64,000 nt of DNA from Syngnathus acus (taxonomy: Eukaryota > Chordata > Actinopteri > Syngnathiformes > Syngnathidae): contig NC_051101.1 in assembly GCF_901709675.1 (NCBI RefSeq), forward strand, positions 6,470,501 through 6,534,500, given 5' to 3'. The stretch's first letter is position 1. The number at the start of each line of letters is the position of its first letter. A program made the position numbers and the translations under genes. Below are positions 52,201 through 62,392 of this stretch, piece after piece. The notes under the pieces were generated by a model, which saw only the letters and a program-made list of their open reading frames with translations, ran no database searches and was not told the DNA's origin.

Positions 52201-55200
52201 GCACTGTTAGAAGAGAGGAATGTGGGGCTTCAGGGATGGCTGACTGCCTTGCCGTGCTCCTGTGCCAGGCCACAAGCTCATTGCTTGTGGTGGCATGCGG
52301 CTGAGAGCGAGCCTATCTCTTGTCAGAGGGCATCATGCCTACATGCTTTTCCCGTAGTACTTTGGAAACCAAGCAGTTTATTGAGGTGGCAACAAATGCA
52401 GCGTGTATACATCCACACACCACAATGCACATCTGCACAGTTTCATCTTTGGATACACACATTAATCATCTACATTTCTAGAAGACACTGTTTACACGGC
52501 TACAACCACTATTCCAATTGTGTTTTGGGATACAGCTGGAAATGCAGCCTATGCCGAAGTAAGGGGAGCAAAAGGTGAACAGTGGGCGGAGTGCCCAGAG
52601 AGATATTTGGGGGGGATGCTCTGTGGACCTTCTATTCATCCGACCAGCCACTTCGGAAACACTGTCCCGTCTAGTGCAGGCACAGGAAGATTACATTTGG
52701 AGAGGTTTCAGGTTTTTAAAAACAAAGGGATGTGTTTTTCCGTTCACTGCCTGTCCCCCCAGTGAGATTTTTCTTCTCCTGAGTTGCAAATGTTTTCATC
52801 TGGGATGCGAGGAGGGTGTTTCTAATTTCCTTTTCTGCAGCACTGCGTCTCTGGTTCTGAATTGCTTTTGTGTGTATATGTGTGAGAATGAAAAGTGTTT
52901 GGGAAGAATTTGATATCAACGTCAGATAATGTGTGGCTGTGTTTAATATATTTTTTTTTCTCTCTCTCTGTGGACACCGTGTCTGTCCAAGGAGACCTTC
53001 TTGCCTTCTGGCAGTTACAACAGAAATTTGTCATTTTTCCTACCCTGCTGTTATTTGAAAGCAGAATAGGCAGACGATCTCATCATGATACCGCCGGTAT
53101 AATGTCAGACATTTTTATTTTGTGCCAGAGCATGACATAAAAGTGCTGGTTTCGGCTGGTTTGGTAGCGAAAGAAATATATATGCCATCTATGAATTCAT
53201 TATTTCATAAAATTAAATCTATTTAACAGTACTTTTCTTTGAAAAGTATCATAAATACTATTTCTCTTAAATCACAAATATTCATTGTCACTTCTCAATA
53301 AAAAAAATTTTAATGGGATGGTTTTTGGATGTAATTCAACTCCACTGTAAACTTATAAACAACTTTACTGATGCACAACCATTAGTAGAACACATCAATG
53401 CCCCATTTTAGAAATTAAATCTACACACTGAATCCACTGGGAGAAACGGCTGTATTTTTTTTAACCCACCTCTTTTTTTTCTACTGCTCATTATAATAGA
53501 AGGCAAAAAGGGAGAATCTGACTTTTTTTTCCCCTGGTGAAAGGAGAGAGTCTATTCTTTCATTTGGTAATTTGGTGTGTATATAACCATTGACCACAAT
53601 ATCCTGTGGGTCTTGAAAATGGCAAATTGCTCTAAAATGGCCTCTGCACAGTTGTTAACCCAAAGCATAACATAGAAAGATAAAATGGCTTGAAAGTTGC
53701 AAAAAACAACAAATAAACATGCAAGGTAGAAGCAATTGCTAGTAGTACATTTTTGGGCGTTGCCCCTGTCTCACTTTTTCTCAAAGTGGATGGGAAATCC
53801 TTATTTGTGGAAACGGACCCCAAATGCCTTCTGTGGTTCTATAGAAGATCTTCCTTTGGCCATACCTTTCAAAAGTATGTACGTTGGTGTTGTGGCTTCC
53901 TTTCTGGTGACATCTGTTCTGATGGAACCAGATAACTATCTTCACAAAGACTCAAGGGGAAAATGATATGCGAGTCAGAGGATATGCTCTCACTGCTGTG
54001 CATTGACAGAGGAAGTCGGGGACATTTTGTAGGTTGTGGTAGTGCTCGTGGAAGAGGAGAGTAGCTATTTGAAGCAGTTCACATGTGGCTGGAGTTGTAA
54101 CACTATCTGATGGAGGAAAGAAGCGATTAGAAATAAAAGTGAGCAGAATTTGCCACAAAAAAGGGAAACGGTTTCAAGCTCTGTGATGTGATGCCAGATT
54201 TAAGTGAATATATTAAAATGGGGGGAAATGCAATTCAATTAACATACCCAACAACTTGATAAGCTTTTAAATATTTTATCATATGTCTCTTTATATTTAT
54301 TTATTGCCGACCAGCAGATGCTGGTGCTGTGATCCACAATCCAGATTGAGTTAGTGCCTGAGTGATTGCAGATCAAAGTGTAAGAAGGTCCTGCTCCTTT
54401 TGAAGGCCTAAAATGACGGGATAAGGGCCTAAATCCCAGGATAAGCAAAATTCACCTCACAAATAGCCTGCATGCTGTCACTCAAAAATGACATCCGTTC
54501 TTGTCGTTGTTAGAAGTTGAACAGATTTTTTTTGTTCACGTGTGAAATGTTGAAGTTCAATATTTGATATTTTTCATCAGATTTGGATCAGATGAAAAAG
54601 ATTAGATTTTGAAGTGCTGGAATTCCTCCCAAATGCTCGTTGTTAGTTCAAACTACAACTTTTTAAGACCAATTGTACAGCATCTACTTGTACAAATATG
54701 TACAAATATAAGCCCATTTGGTGCCTCATGTCATGCGATGAGTTTATTGACAAAATAAAGGTGATTATAATTATTCAATGACTAAAATGACACTAAGGAC
54801 GTCACTTTTAGGCGACAAACAGTAAGGCCATGTCCAGTCATACAAACACGGATGTTTTTGTTTTTGGTTTTAAAAGACATTAAGAAGCCCGTGTGACAAA
54901 CATACTAGCAGCAATGAATAGCACTGACGTTTTTGTTAGTCATTGTGCTTTGTTTGTTTGTGCGACTTTGATTCTGGGTACCTGTCTCCCCTTTGAAGGC
55001 AAAACGTTTTTTTGTTTTTTTAATGTAATTTATTATTTATTAGAAGTCTGGGTTTAGAGTTTAAGTCTTCAGGAAATTAAAGTAAGTCATATGTCCTCTG
55101 TAGTAATGTTTTCACAGTTAAGCCCTGGCACGTGCAGCTGCATATGGAATTGATTGGTTTAAAGCATACATAATATCGAGTTCCTGATCAAAATGGAACT

Positions 55201-56864
55201 ATTTCTATCAATTTTGAATGGTTTTGACAGTACCGTGACATTGCATTGCACACTCACCGACACTGACATTGCCCCTTTGTTTTGTCCTGAATCATCCCGT
55301 CAATAGACATATTAGTTAACAAAAGCAGTTCCTGAGTAACTTTTTGCTTGATTGAATTGCTCTTTGACATCTTGTCATGGTGTAGACGTAATAACAAATC
55401 ATATTCCATATGGTTCACAAGAGATGCCTTTAATGATATGTACTTTTCAAACCTCTTACCAACAGGACAGTGGATTCCAAATTTCTTATTGTACCCGAGT
55501 TCCAGTGGCAATCTATCCGTAATTTACGGTTTTTTTTTTTTCATATTACCCTGAACCACGGAGGACAGAGTTGTGTAACGGATATTCCACACAGCAATTA
55601 CACTCTTGGCTTTCAGCTTGTTTTGTGCCCATTTCTAATTTTAGAATGTTCCTTTCACATCACTTGGAAATCCTGCTGTTCCATGGGTTTACCCTCAAAT
55701 GATTATTAATTTTCCACTATTCTATTATGATAAAACACAAATTTATGAGTGGCTATTGCGTCTAGTTTCATGTGGCAGCTGTGGGCCTTACGCCCTGAGC
55801 ATCTGATGGAACAAACCTTCGGTCATCCTGGCATCCTTGGTTTCCTGTCCTGACATTGTGCATGCTTTTTTCCCCCCCCAAAAAACACACACAGACCTGA
55901 CATGCCCATCAGCGCATACTAAAGAGGCATCGTCATACAGGCTAACTTCTTCCATTCTTTTGTTTATTGGCTTGTTACGGAGCTGTTAAACATAATTGTG
56001 GGGAATACCATACTTGACCCTACACAACCTCAACTCAACTGCTATGCCTTTAGACAAGACACAAAGGCCGCACGCCCATTCTTTGCTCACTGTGTCGAGT
56101 ACAAAACCATATTCATTATTGTAATTTCACTGTGAATGCAACTACATAATTACCCTTAACACATTCCCCTCAGCTCTTCCAAACTCTTTTGTTTTCCCTG
56201 CCTCCTGTCCCCTCCACATGGGCTTTCCATCTGGAGTCAATGGCCGGTCATGGAGGGAGATTTCTATGCCAATCTTTTACCTTGACCAATAGGCTGATGC
56301 AAAATTCGGTTGGGTGACGGAGTAAGATGGATATAGAGTCAGTCAGGGAAAAGGGATGTTGTCAGTGGTTTGGCTGCGATCAAATTATTGATTTATTTGC
56401 AACATTCTGACCTCAGGCTATTTCTGTCGTTGGATCTGTCAACTCTGTCAGGTCTTTCAGGTTGGTTTCAGAAATTGCATGTTTCGCTCGCCGTGCTTAT
56501 GCGTGAGATACAAGTCAAACATGAGACCACAGTGGATTCATGGAGTTTTCTGAGGTAAACCACAGTGACCTGTTGTTAACAGTAGCTCGGGAAAGAGGAT
56601 GAATGATAGCCAGTCAGCTATGGGGTCTTCCAAAATGATGTTGAGTCGACATTTTAAGCCCATGCTGTCCTTAGATTCGATGTGCTTGATAAGAAATGCA
56701 GCGTATTTACATGGTGACATCTTAACATAATAGACATTATGCGTAGCAAGATGATTTGACGCCAGATACAATTAGAATTTAAACATTCATTACAGGAGCC
56801 TCCACTGGTTTATTCTATTTAAGCTCTATGTCATGTTTTTCGTTTTTCTAATTGTTCTCTCTAG
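49257..56864 (+). other. Intron F-G, 7.6 kb
   Basis: Phase-0 intron, gtaaca to tctctag. The one dispersed repeat recognised is a LINE-like fragment (51483-51785); homopolymer runs are frequent. I see no gene in the rest. Confidence 0.75.
51483..51785. mobile_element. LINE-like teleost dispersed repeat
   Basis: ccatccgttttgaatacctc, gagctggagcccatcccagc, tagacaagcaaccaatcacg and ggacaatttagaggcttta follow the order of an extremely common fish repeat, continuing with gcaaactgcacccaaac and gattcaaacccagaatc. I recall it as LINE-derived, but the class is uncertain. A tail-only copy in the opposite orientation lies at 57183. Confidence 0.65.
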
Positions 56865-57099
56865 TTGGAGCTGCAATCGTGTTGTGTGTTCGTGCCCAAT
56901 GACAGCCTTCCATCCCCGAGCACCATCATCTTTGGTGACATTCCTGGTACGGTGCGAAGCTGGTACCACAACCAAGCATCTATGCCAGGAACCCTTGTGG
57001 TCTGCCTGCCCCAGGTCACTGTCCTCAGTGCAGGGCACAAGTACATGGAACCGGTGCAGGAGCTCCCTTTTGTGGTCTCCAAGCCCATCCTAGAAGAAG
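56865..57099 (+). CDS. vps13b: VPS13B exon G (235 bp, phase 0 to phase 1)
   Basis: Acceptor ttctctctag ends at 56864 after a strong T/C tract; donor gaag|gtaagg follows 57099. It is the longest exon here, 78 codons: LELQSCCVFVPNDSLPSPST, GDIPGTVRSWYHNQASMPGT, LVVCLPQVTVLSAGHKYMEP and the tail VQELPFVVSKPILEEG. Nearly every residue agrees with mammalian VPS13B as I remember it. Alternating hydrophobic strands (CCVFVP, LVVCLPQVTVLSAG) are consistent with groove-lining beta sheet. Open frames on the other two forward frames and on the reverse strand at this site are shadows. Confidence 0.95.
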
Positions 57100-57182
57100 G
57101 TAAGGTTTCACAATTGATGTAGTTAAATGCATTAAAAAAAAATCTAGTATGTCAAACTATGCTTTTAGTTTAATTAATAACA

Positions 57183-57256
57183 GACTTGCTGGGACAGGTT
57201 CCAGCACGCCCGCGACCCCCGTGAGAATAAGCCGTTCGGAAGATGGATGGATAAAA
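57183..57256. mobile_element. LINE-like tail, opposite orientation to 51483
   Basis: tgctgggacaggttccagca then cgcccgcgacccccgtgaga, aataagccgttcggaag and atggatggata. The first part is the reverse complement of the gctggagcccatcccagc segment at 51533. It ends in GATGG units 850 bp before the large ATGG array. Confidence 0.6.
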
Positions 57257-57976
57257 AATATACATTAGGACGAAAGAGTTTGAAACGTGAATACACCTAG
57301 AGATCCGAAGTTTGATATGACTATGAATTGACTTTAATGATATGAAATTAATCATTACAGACCAATTTTTTTAATAGAGTATTTTCAACACGTGGAGCTA
57401 ATAATAGCATTGCGAGCTAAGATGGGAATTCATCATCATTATGGCCTTTTCATCACTAAGCAAACCTTTGACCGAATAGTACTCATTTACCATGACAAAA
57501 GACAAACAAACTTAAGTAGACCAACTTTGAGAGATAGAGATAGATTCTTGCACATGTGGTCTGCACACCTGGCAAAGTTGACATAAGCCCTGACAGTCCC
57601 GCAGTGTTTTTTCTTAAAATAACAAAAGTTGGGGGCACCCCGCTTTCAAGTGACATCAGAATTGGGCATACAGATTTTTAAAAAAAAAATTAGGAGAAAA
57701 AACAAAAACAGTGACATCAATAATTTGGTGATAATACTGGTAAAAGGATGGTGTTAACAATATATTCCTGCCCTTGAGAATGTCTCAATCTTCCCTTTCC
57801 ATTTAATACAGCAGAGTATCTCAGCTTTAAGTTCATTAAAAGTGTATGCTTTTAGATTCACACGTGTGCATTGAATTTATGCTTTTTATTTCCTTGTATG
57901 TTGTACAGCACTCCACTCATGAAAATCAGAATTGCCTTTATTGGCCAACTATGTGAAATGTTTATAAGGGGAAAAT

Positions 57977-58100
57977 GGATGAATGAATGAACAAATGAAC
58001 GAACAAATAAATGAAAGAACGAACAAAAAATGAATGAACAAATGAATGAATGTATGTATGATTGAATGAACGAACAAAGAAAAAACGAATGAATGTACGA
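57977..58100. repeat. Degenerate GAAT/GAAC-type tetranucleotide tract
   Basis: Irregular tgaatgaatgaac, gaacaaa and aatgaatgtatgta units directly precede the pure ATGG array. It looks like an older, decayed part of the same simple-repeat region. Confidence 0.7.
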
Positions 58101-58223
58101 ATGGATGGATGGATGGATGGATGGATGGATGGATGGATGGATGGATGGATGGATGGATGGATGGATGGATGGATGGATGGATGGATGGATGGATGGATGG
58201 ATGGATGGATGGATGGATGGATG

Positions 58224-58306
<83 letters not shown>

Positions 58307-58624
58307 GGATGGATGGATGGATGGATGGATGGATGGATGGATGGATGGATGGATGGATGGATGGATGGATGGATGGATGGATGGATGGATGGATGGATGG
58401 ATGGATGGATGGATGGATGGATGGATGGATGGATGGATGGATGGATGGATGGATGGATGGATGGATGGATGGATGGATGGATGGATGGATGGATGGATGG
58501 ATGGATGGATGGATGGATGGATGGATGGATGGATGGATGGATGGATGGATGGATGGATGGATGGATGGATGGATGGATGGATGGATGGATGGATGGATGG
58601 ATGGATGGATGGATGGATGGATGG
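58101..58624. repeat. Giant compound microsatellite (ATGG)31(ATAG)20(ATGG)80
   Basis: By coordinates: ATGG from 58101 to 58224 (31 units), ATAG from 58225 to 58304 (20 units), ATGG from 58305 to 58624 (80 units), all in register and without an interruption that I can see. Lengths are approximate if the assembly compressed or expanded the array. The six-frame readings (Met-Asp-Gly-Trp or Ile-His-Pro-Ser repeats) are not proteins. It ends 153 bp before exon H. Confidence 0.96.
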
Positions 58625-58777
58625 AAGTTCATAACTGTCACAAACATCCCCAAATACGCTGCATACGTACACTGCATACTTCTCTCAACTTTCACATTTC
58701 ATCTGGTTATCAATATCTACATTACTATGTTCGAATGCTCATGTTGTCTTGCTTTCTGTGATTTATACACTCACCAG

Positions 58778-58995
58778 GTGATGCTTTCCCATGGACAATC
58801 AGCCTGAGTCACTTTAGTGTGTACACTTTGCTGGGGCAGCAGCGCAGCCTGAACCTCCTCAAACCAATGGGGTGTACCTCCACACTGGCAGTCACGTCAC
58901 ACAAGTCACCCAACTGTTCAGAAGGAAGGCACTCTTTTGTCGTCTGCCTCCATGTTGATCTGCAACCCATCCAAGTCAAGTGCTCCAACCCTCAG
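58778..58995 (+). CDS. vps13b: VPS13B exon H (218 bp, phase 1 to phase 0)
   Basis: Acceptor actcaccag ends at 58777; donor cctcag|gtcagt follows 58995. It completes a Gly codon and adds 72 residues: [20 protein letters not shown], a variable [21 protein letters not shown], a short variable loop, [12 protein letters not shown] and [25 protein letters not shown] and [11 protein letters not shown] are hallmark stretches shared with mammals. Several strands alternate hydrophobic and polar residues, as expected for groove walls. The acceptor is 153 bp after the end of the ATGG array. Confidence 0.94.
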
Positions 58996-60328
58996 GTCAG
59001 TCAGAAATCCCACAAATGTCTGAACCAGACGGTCAAATTCTATGTTTCATGGGGGCATTGTTTACTGTTGATGTTGCTACAAATAGGAAATCAAGATGGT
59101 CCTTCATGGAAATTACTTACCTGCTGTAGATACTGTATGTCCACACATCTACCTCACTATTAATATAATTCGCAAACCCTTCTACTGTGTGCGTCCCTTT
59201 TTTTCTCAGTTTTCTGCTGACTATATGAGCACAGACCACTAATTGATTGTGATTAGCTGTTCTGAGTTGGGAATCACAAATCATTAGGAAAATTTCCCCT
59301 TTTACCTCCAGCATGCAGCAAATGGCAACGTTGCTAACATAAATAGCACTATGTATGTGTGGTGAAAATAACAACCAAATGTTCCATGTAGGCTCCGTCA
59401 TTTCTTTCAGCGTTTCTCCCAGCAATGAAATGGATCAGGTATTTTACCACTAATCACCATAGTTGTGATTTTCCTTTCTTGAGGAATTATCAAATAAAAT
59501 TATTTTGCTTCATTTATGGTCAGATTGAAGCAATGTGTTGGCTTATTAGTTAAACACATCGTGGAAACCAAAGTTATTATACCATACTTTTGGTGAGCTC
59601 ATGTTTAATATATGTTTAATACTGATATTAGCTGTATGAAATGAGTTTTTTTTTGTACACACTTTCCCGAGGCAACCTTTAGAGTGGTCAAAATGCCTCA
59701 GACCATAGAGATGAGATGTGGAGACGTTGCCAGAAATTGGTAACAGACATAGGCAACAGTACGTAATGTGTTAGTGGTGAAAACTCTATTTGAAGAGCTG
59801 GCCTTGGAAAGTTTTTTTGCCCTTTCAATGTGTAATTCCGTTTGAAATGGCATGCCCATGTCTGGCAGTGCTGTGTTTGGCTATTTTGATTATCTGCCGA
59901 GTCATTACTAATATTTAGACCTTTTGAATCTCTTTCCTACTTCTTTCCACGCAGCGGCTTTTGAAGAAGTCCTGCCAGGGTAAATCCACTCTTTGAGAAC
60001 AGAGCAGACTTCCCACTCCCCTCCAGTTCTGCAATAAAAGAGTGAATATACAGTATATAAAATATATAACATATACATCAAGGCCTGGTTAGGAATGACT
60101 AGCCTGAGTTGGTGTGAAAAAGCCAACTATTTATGCTCCTCGCTGGCGGCATGCCCCATGACCATGAATGGTATCATTCTTTTGGGATGCAAAACAGCAA
60201 CTGACATCTCACAATATTTTTATGTGAAGATGACAGGTCTTTGGATTGTGATGGATCAAATGCAGTGGTCAAATTTCATGTACTTTTGTGTACATGACAA
60301 ATAAAGATGGCAGTGGTGATTATGATGG

Positions 60329-60360
60329 TGCTTCTTCTTCTACTTCTTCTTTTTCCTCTT
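60329..60360. repeat. CTT-rich microsatellite
   Basis: Interrupted (CTT)n, just before the MITE at 60374. Confidence 0.65.
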
Positions 60361-60373
60361 GATAGGAAAAGAC

Positions 60374-60777
60374 TACCGTATTTTCCGGACTATAAGGCGC
60401 ACCTTCAATGAAGGGCCCATTTTGAAACTTTGTCCTTATATAGGGCGCACCGGACTGTAAGGCGCACCATTAATGCATCATGTCAGATTTTTAATCCAAA
60501 TCAAATCATTCTCCATTTTATCTTTTTTTATTTCAACTACAGACGCAACAAATTAATTTTTAATCACAAAATAATGATCCATAGTCTTTTTGATTCATGA
60601 TTCATAGTCTTCAGTGGGCCACTTATGATTGATTTCATAACACAATGCTTCGGGCCAGTTTAAATTTAGGAATTTGGTCCATATATATATAAGGTGCACC
60701 GGACTATAAGGCACACTGTCGGCGTTCGAGAAAATTTTAGGTTTTTAGGTGTGCCTTATAGTCTGGAAAATACGGTA
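60374..60777. mobile_element. Palindromic 'CCGTA' MITE, copy 3 (404 bp)
   Basis: Left end taccgtattttccggactat and right end atagtctggaaaatacggta are inverted complements with one mismatch. Internal gcgcaccggactgtaaggcgc and gtgcaccggactataaggcac repeat the end motif inside each arm, so each arm carries two copies. The longest of the three copies; no coding capacity. Confidence 0.85.
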
Positions 60778-62188
60778 AATAAAATACCAGGACGTACAAT
60801 ATTTGAATTTGATATAGTACGTACTGTAGTAAGTGGCTAACATTTTCATGGTAGCAGTTGGGATTAGAGTCAAGACTTTGCTCAGAACAGTGGTAATTTA
60901 TTGGCCGTGGCTTTCCTTCTCCAGCTGCGTCACTTGCTCTTCTCTAGGCCTTGTGTTTGGTTTGATTTACTGGCCCCAGTTTTGGAGAATGGTGCATGGT
61001 GTAAGGTCCCTGTTGCCTTAGGCGCAGTCCACTTGCTTGGGTATGGCTAACAGCTGTTGGCTCTGTCCCTTCATGGCTGCTGGACTAATGTTAGCAGGTC
61101 TTCCTAGACATGTTTGAAATAAGCCAGCTGTAATGAATTGCACTGATTTCCATTTATTTATAGAAAGAATTCCCTCAAATGTATGTGCTAACAGGCTTAC
61201 GTGTGTGGGCGGGCGAATGAGCAGCTGAGAAAAATAAAATTGTGTTTGGAGTTGTTTGAAGTTGTTGTTTTTTCTATACATATCGGTGCACCTTTTTCTT
61301 TCGGCGCACCGGCGGTAGTCGGGATATGGTGGGTTTATATGGGGTTGGTTGGCTTCAGAAACAAAACATTGGAATCCACGACTGAGCTCATGGTGAAAGT
61401 GTCGCTTTTTTAGCGTTCCCTCTTGTTTAAATAAGTCTTAGCTGAATGCATGAATAACTGAAAGCATCACACCACGTCCCCCTGCTTTCCCCTGTCATGT
61501 TTTCCACTCATGTTTTTGGCTTTGTTGTTGTTAAAAGTTAGGGCCTCAAGTGAGCACATGATAAATTGCTCTGAACACTTTGACGCCAAGCCTTCAGTTT
61601 TTCCTTACTGTGGTGAGGTTTTTTTTAAGGGGAAATTGATGAGACAACAGAAGTTTCCTCTGTGGCTAATTCTTTGGGATTTTTGTTGTGATAGATAAAG
61701 AAAAAACATTCAGAATCGTACGGCACATGTGTTAGCAGGCGGTGCCTTTCAAATGATTGCACATTCAAAATAATCACTTTTTGTGCCGTCTCAGAGTTTC
61801 AGACAAAATCCATCAGTGTTCAAGTTCAAGAGAATATGGGAATGGATTGTGGTCCATCTCTGGCTACTCATCTCTTTCGTCTGTCTCTTCAAGCTGTAAC
61901 AAGATTTAGTGTCACGCAACTAACAAGCTGTCATGCCAAATCAGTGGTAATGACCTCAACTACACGAGAACTTCCCAAAGCAGCTGCTGGAGTAAAATTT
62001 TGGCCAAAATACATTTGAATCTGCTTTCAAATGCTACATATGACATGTCCTTGCTCTTGTAGGGGCAATTCTAAACATTTCTCGAAGAGGTGTCTCTGTT
62101 GTCCGCTATGCAAAGCGAGGCTCGGGGTTTACTGTATTTCGTTCATATTCCTTCTAAACATGTTCTTACCCATTTGGTCACTCCTCAG

Positions 62189-62392
62189 GTGCAGCTCTTG
62201 TATAAGCTCCTTCTCAGCTGGACGTCCACGTGGGCTCGTCTCCAGAAGCATGGTATTTTACGCCAGTCCACCAGTATCCCGGAGCCCCCCGGAGGTGCTG
62301 CTCCATCTTCTTCAGTACACAGCAGTGCTGGTACAGCTCTACCTGACACCAGCACGTACAGCCCATCTGCAGATGTGGGGTCCCCTACTGAG
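62189..62392 (+). CDS. vps13b: VPS13B exon I (204 bp, phase 0 to phase 0)
   Basis: Acceptor cactcctcag ends at 62188; donor ctgag|gtttgt follows 62392. Exactly 68 codons. The first third is a helix, VQLLYKLLLSWTSTWARLQK, and the rest is Ser/Thr/Pro-rich: SSSVHSSAGTALPDTSTYSP then SADVGSPTE. The second half matches the disordered loop of mammalian VPS13B (TAPPDTST-type motif); the first half begins VQLLY as in mammals but differs in the middle of the helix. Equal phases make it skippable in frame. The donor gtttgt is weaker than the others. The next exon lies beyond the window. Confidence 0.9.

Larger units (their letters stand above)
57100..58777 (+). other. Intron G-H, 1.7 kb
   Basis: Phase-1 intron, gtaagg to tcaccag. 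It holds a LINE tail (57183-57256), a degenerate GAAT/GAAC-type tract (about 57977-58100) and a 524-bp pure tetranucleotide array (58101-58624), so roughly a third of the intron is simple repeat. Confidence 0.85.
58996..62188 (+). other. Intron H-I, 3.2 kb
   Basis: Phase-0 intron, gtcagt to cctcag. It contains a CTT-type run (about 60329-60360) and the longest copy of the palindromic 'CCGTA' MITE (60374-60777). An open frame of about 90 codons ends at 62018 but has no recognised family. No gene seen otherwise. Confidence 0.78.

Noticed and set aside
53736-53966. 76-codon plus-strand open frame
   Set aside because: No family match, no splice context, and a second overlapping frame of similar length; treated as chance or old repeat.
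58101-58624. Regular repeats considered as a CRISPR-like or satellite array
   Set aside because: There are no spacers, the unit is four bases, and the host is a vertebrate genome; it is a microsatellite.
57949-58807. Long repetitive open frames on both strands (up to 248 codons)
   Set aside because: They are readings of the ATGG/ATAG array; a four-base repeat without stops is open in several frames automatically.
61758-62018. About 87-codon plus-strand open frame before exon I, with a possible acceptor (ccgtctcag)
   Set aside because: No match to VPS13B, whose sequence runs directly from exon H (SNPQ) to exon I (VQLLY) with matching phase 0. No other family recognised.
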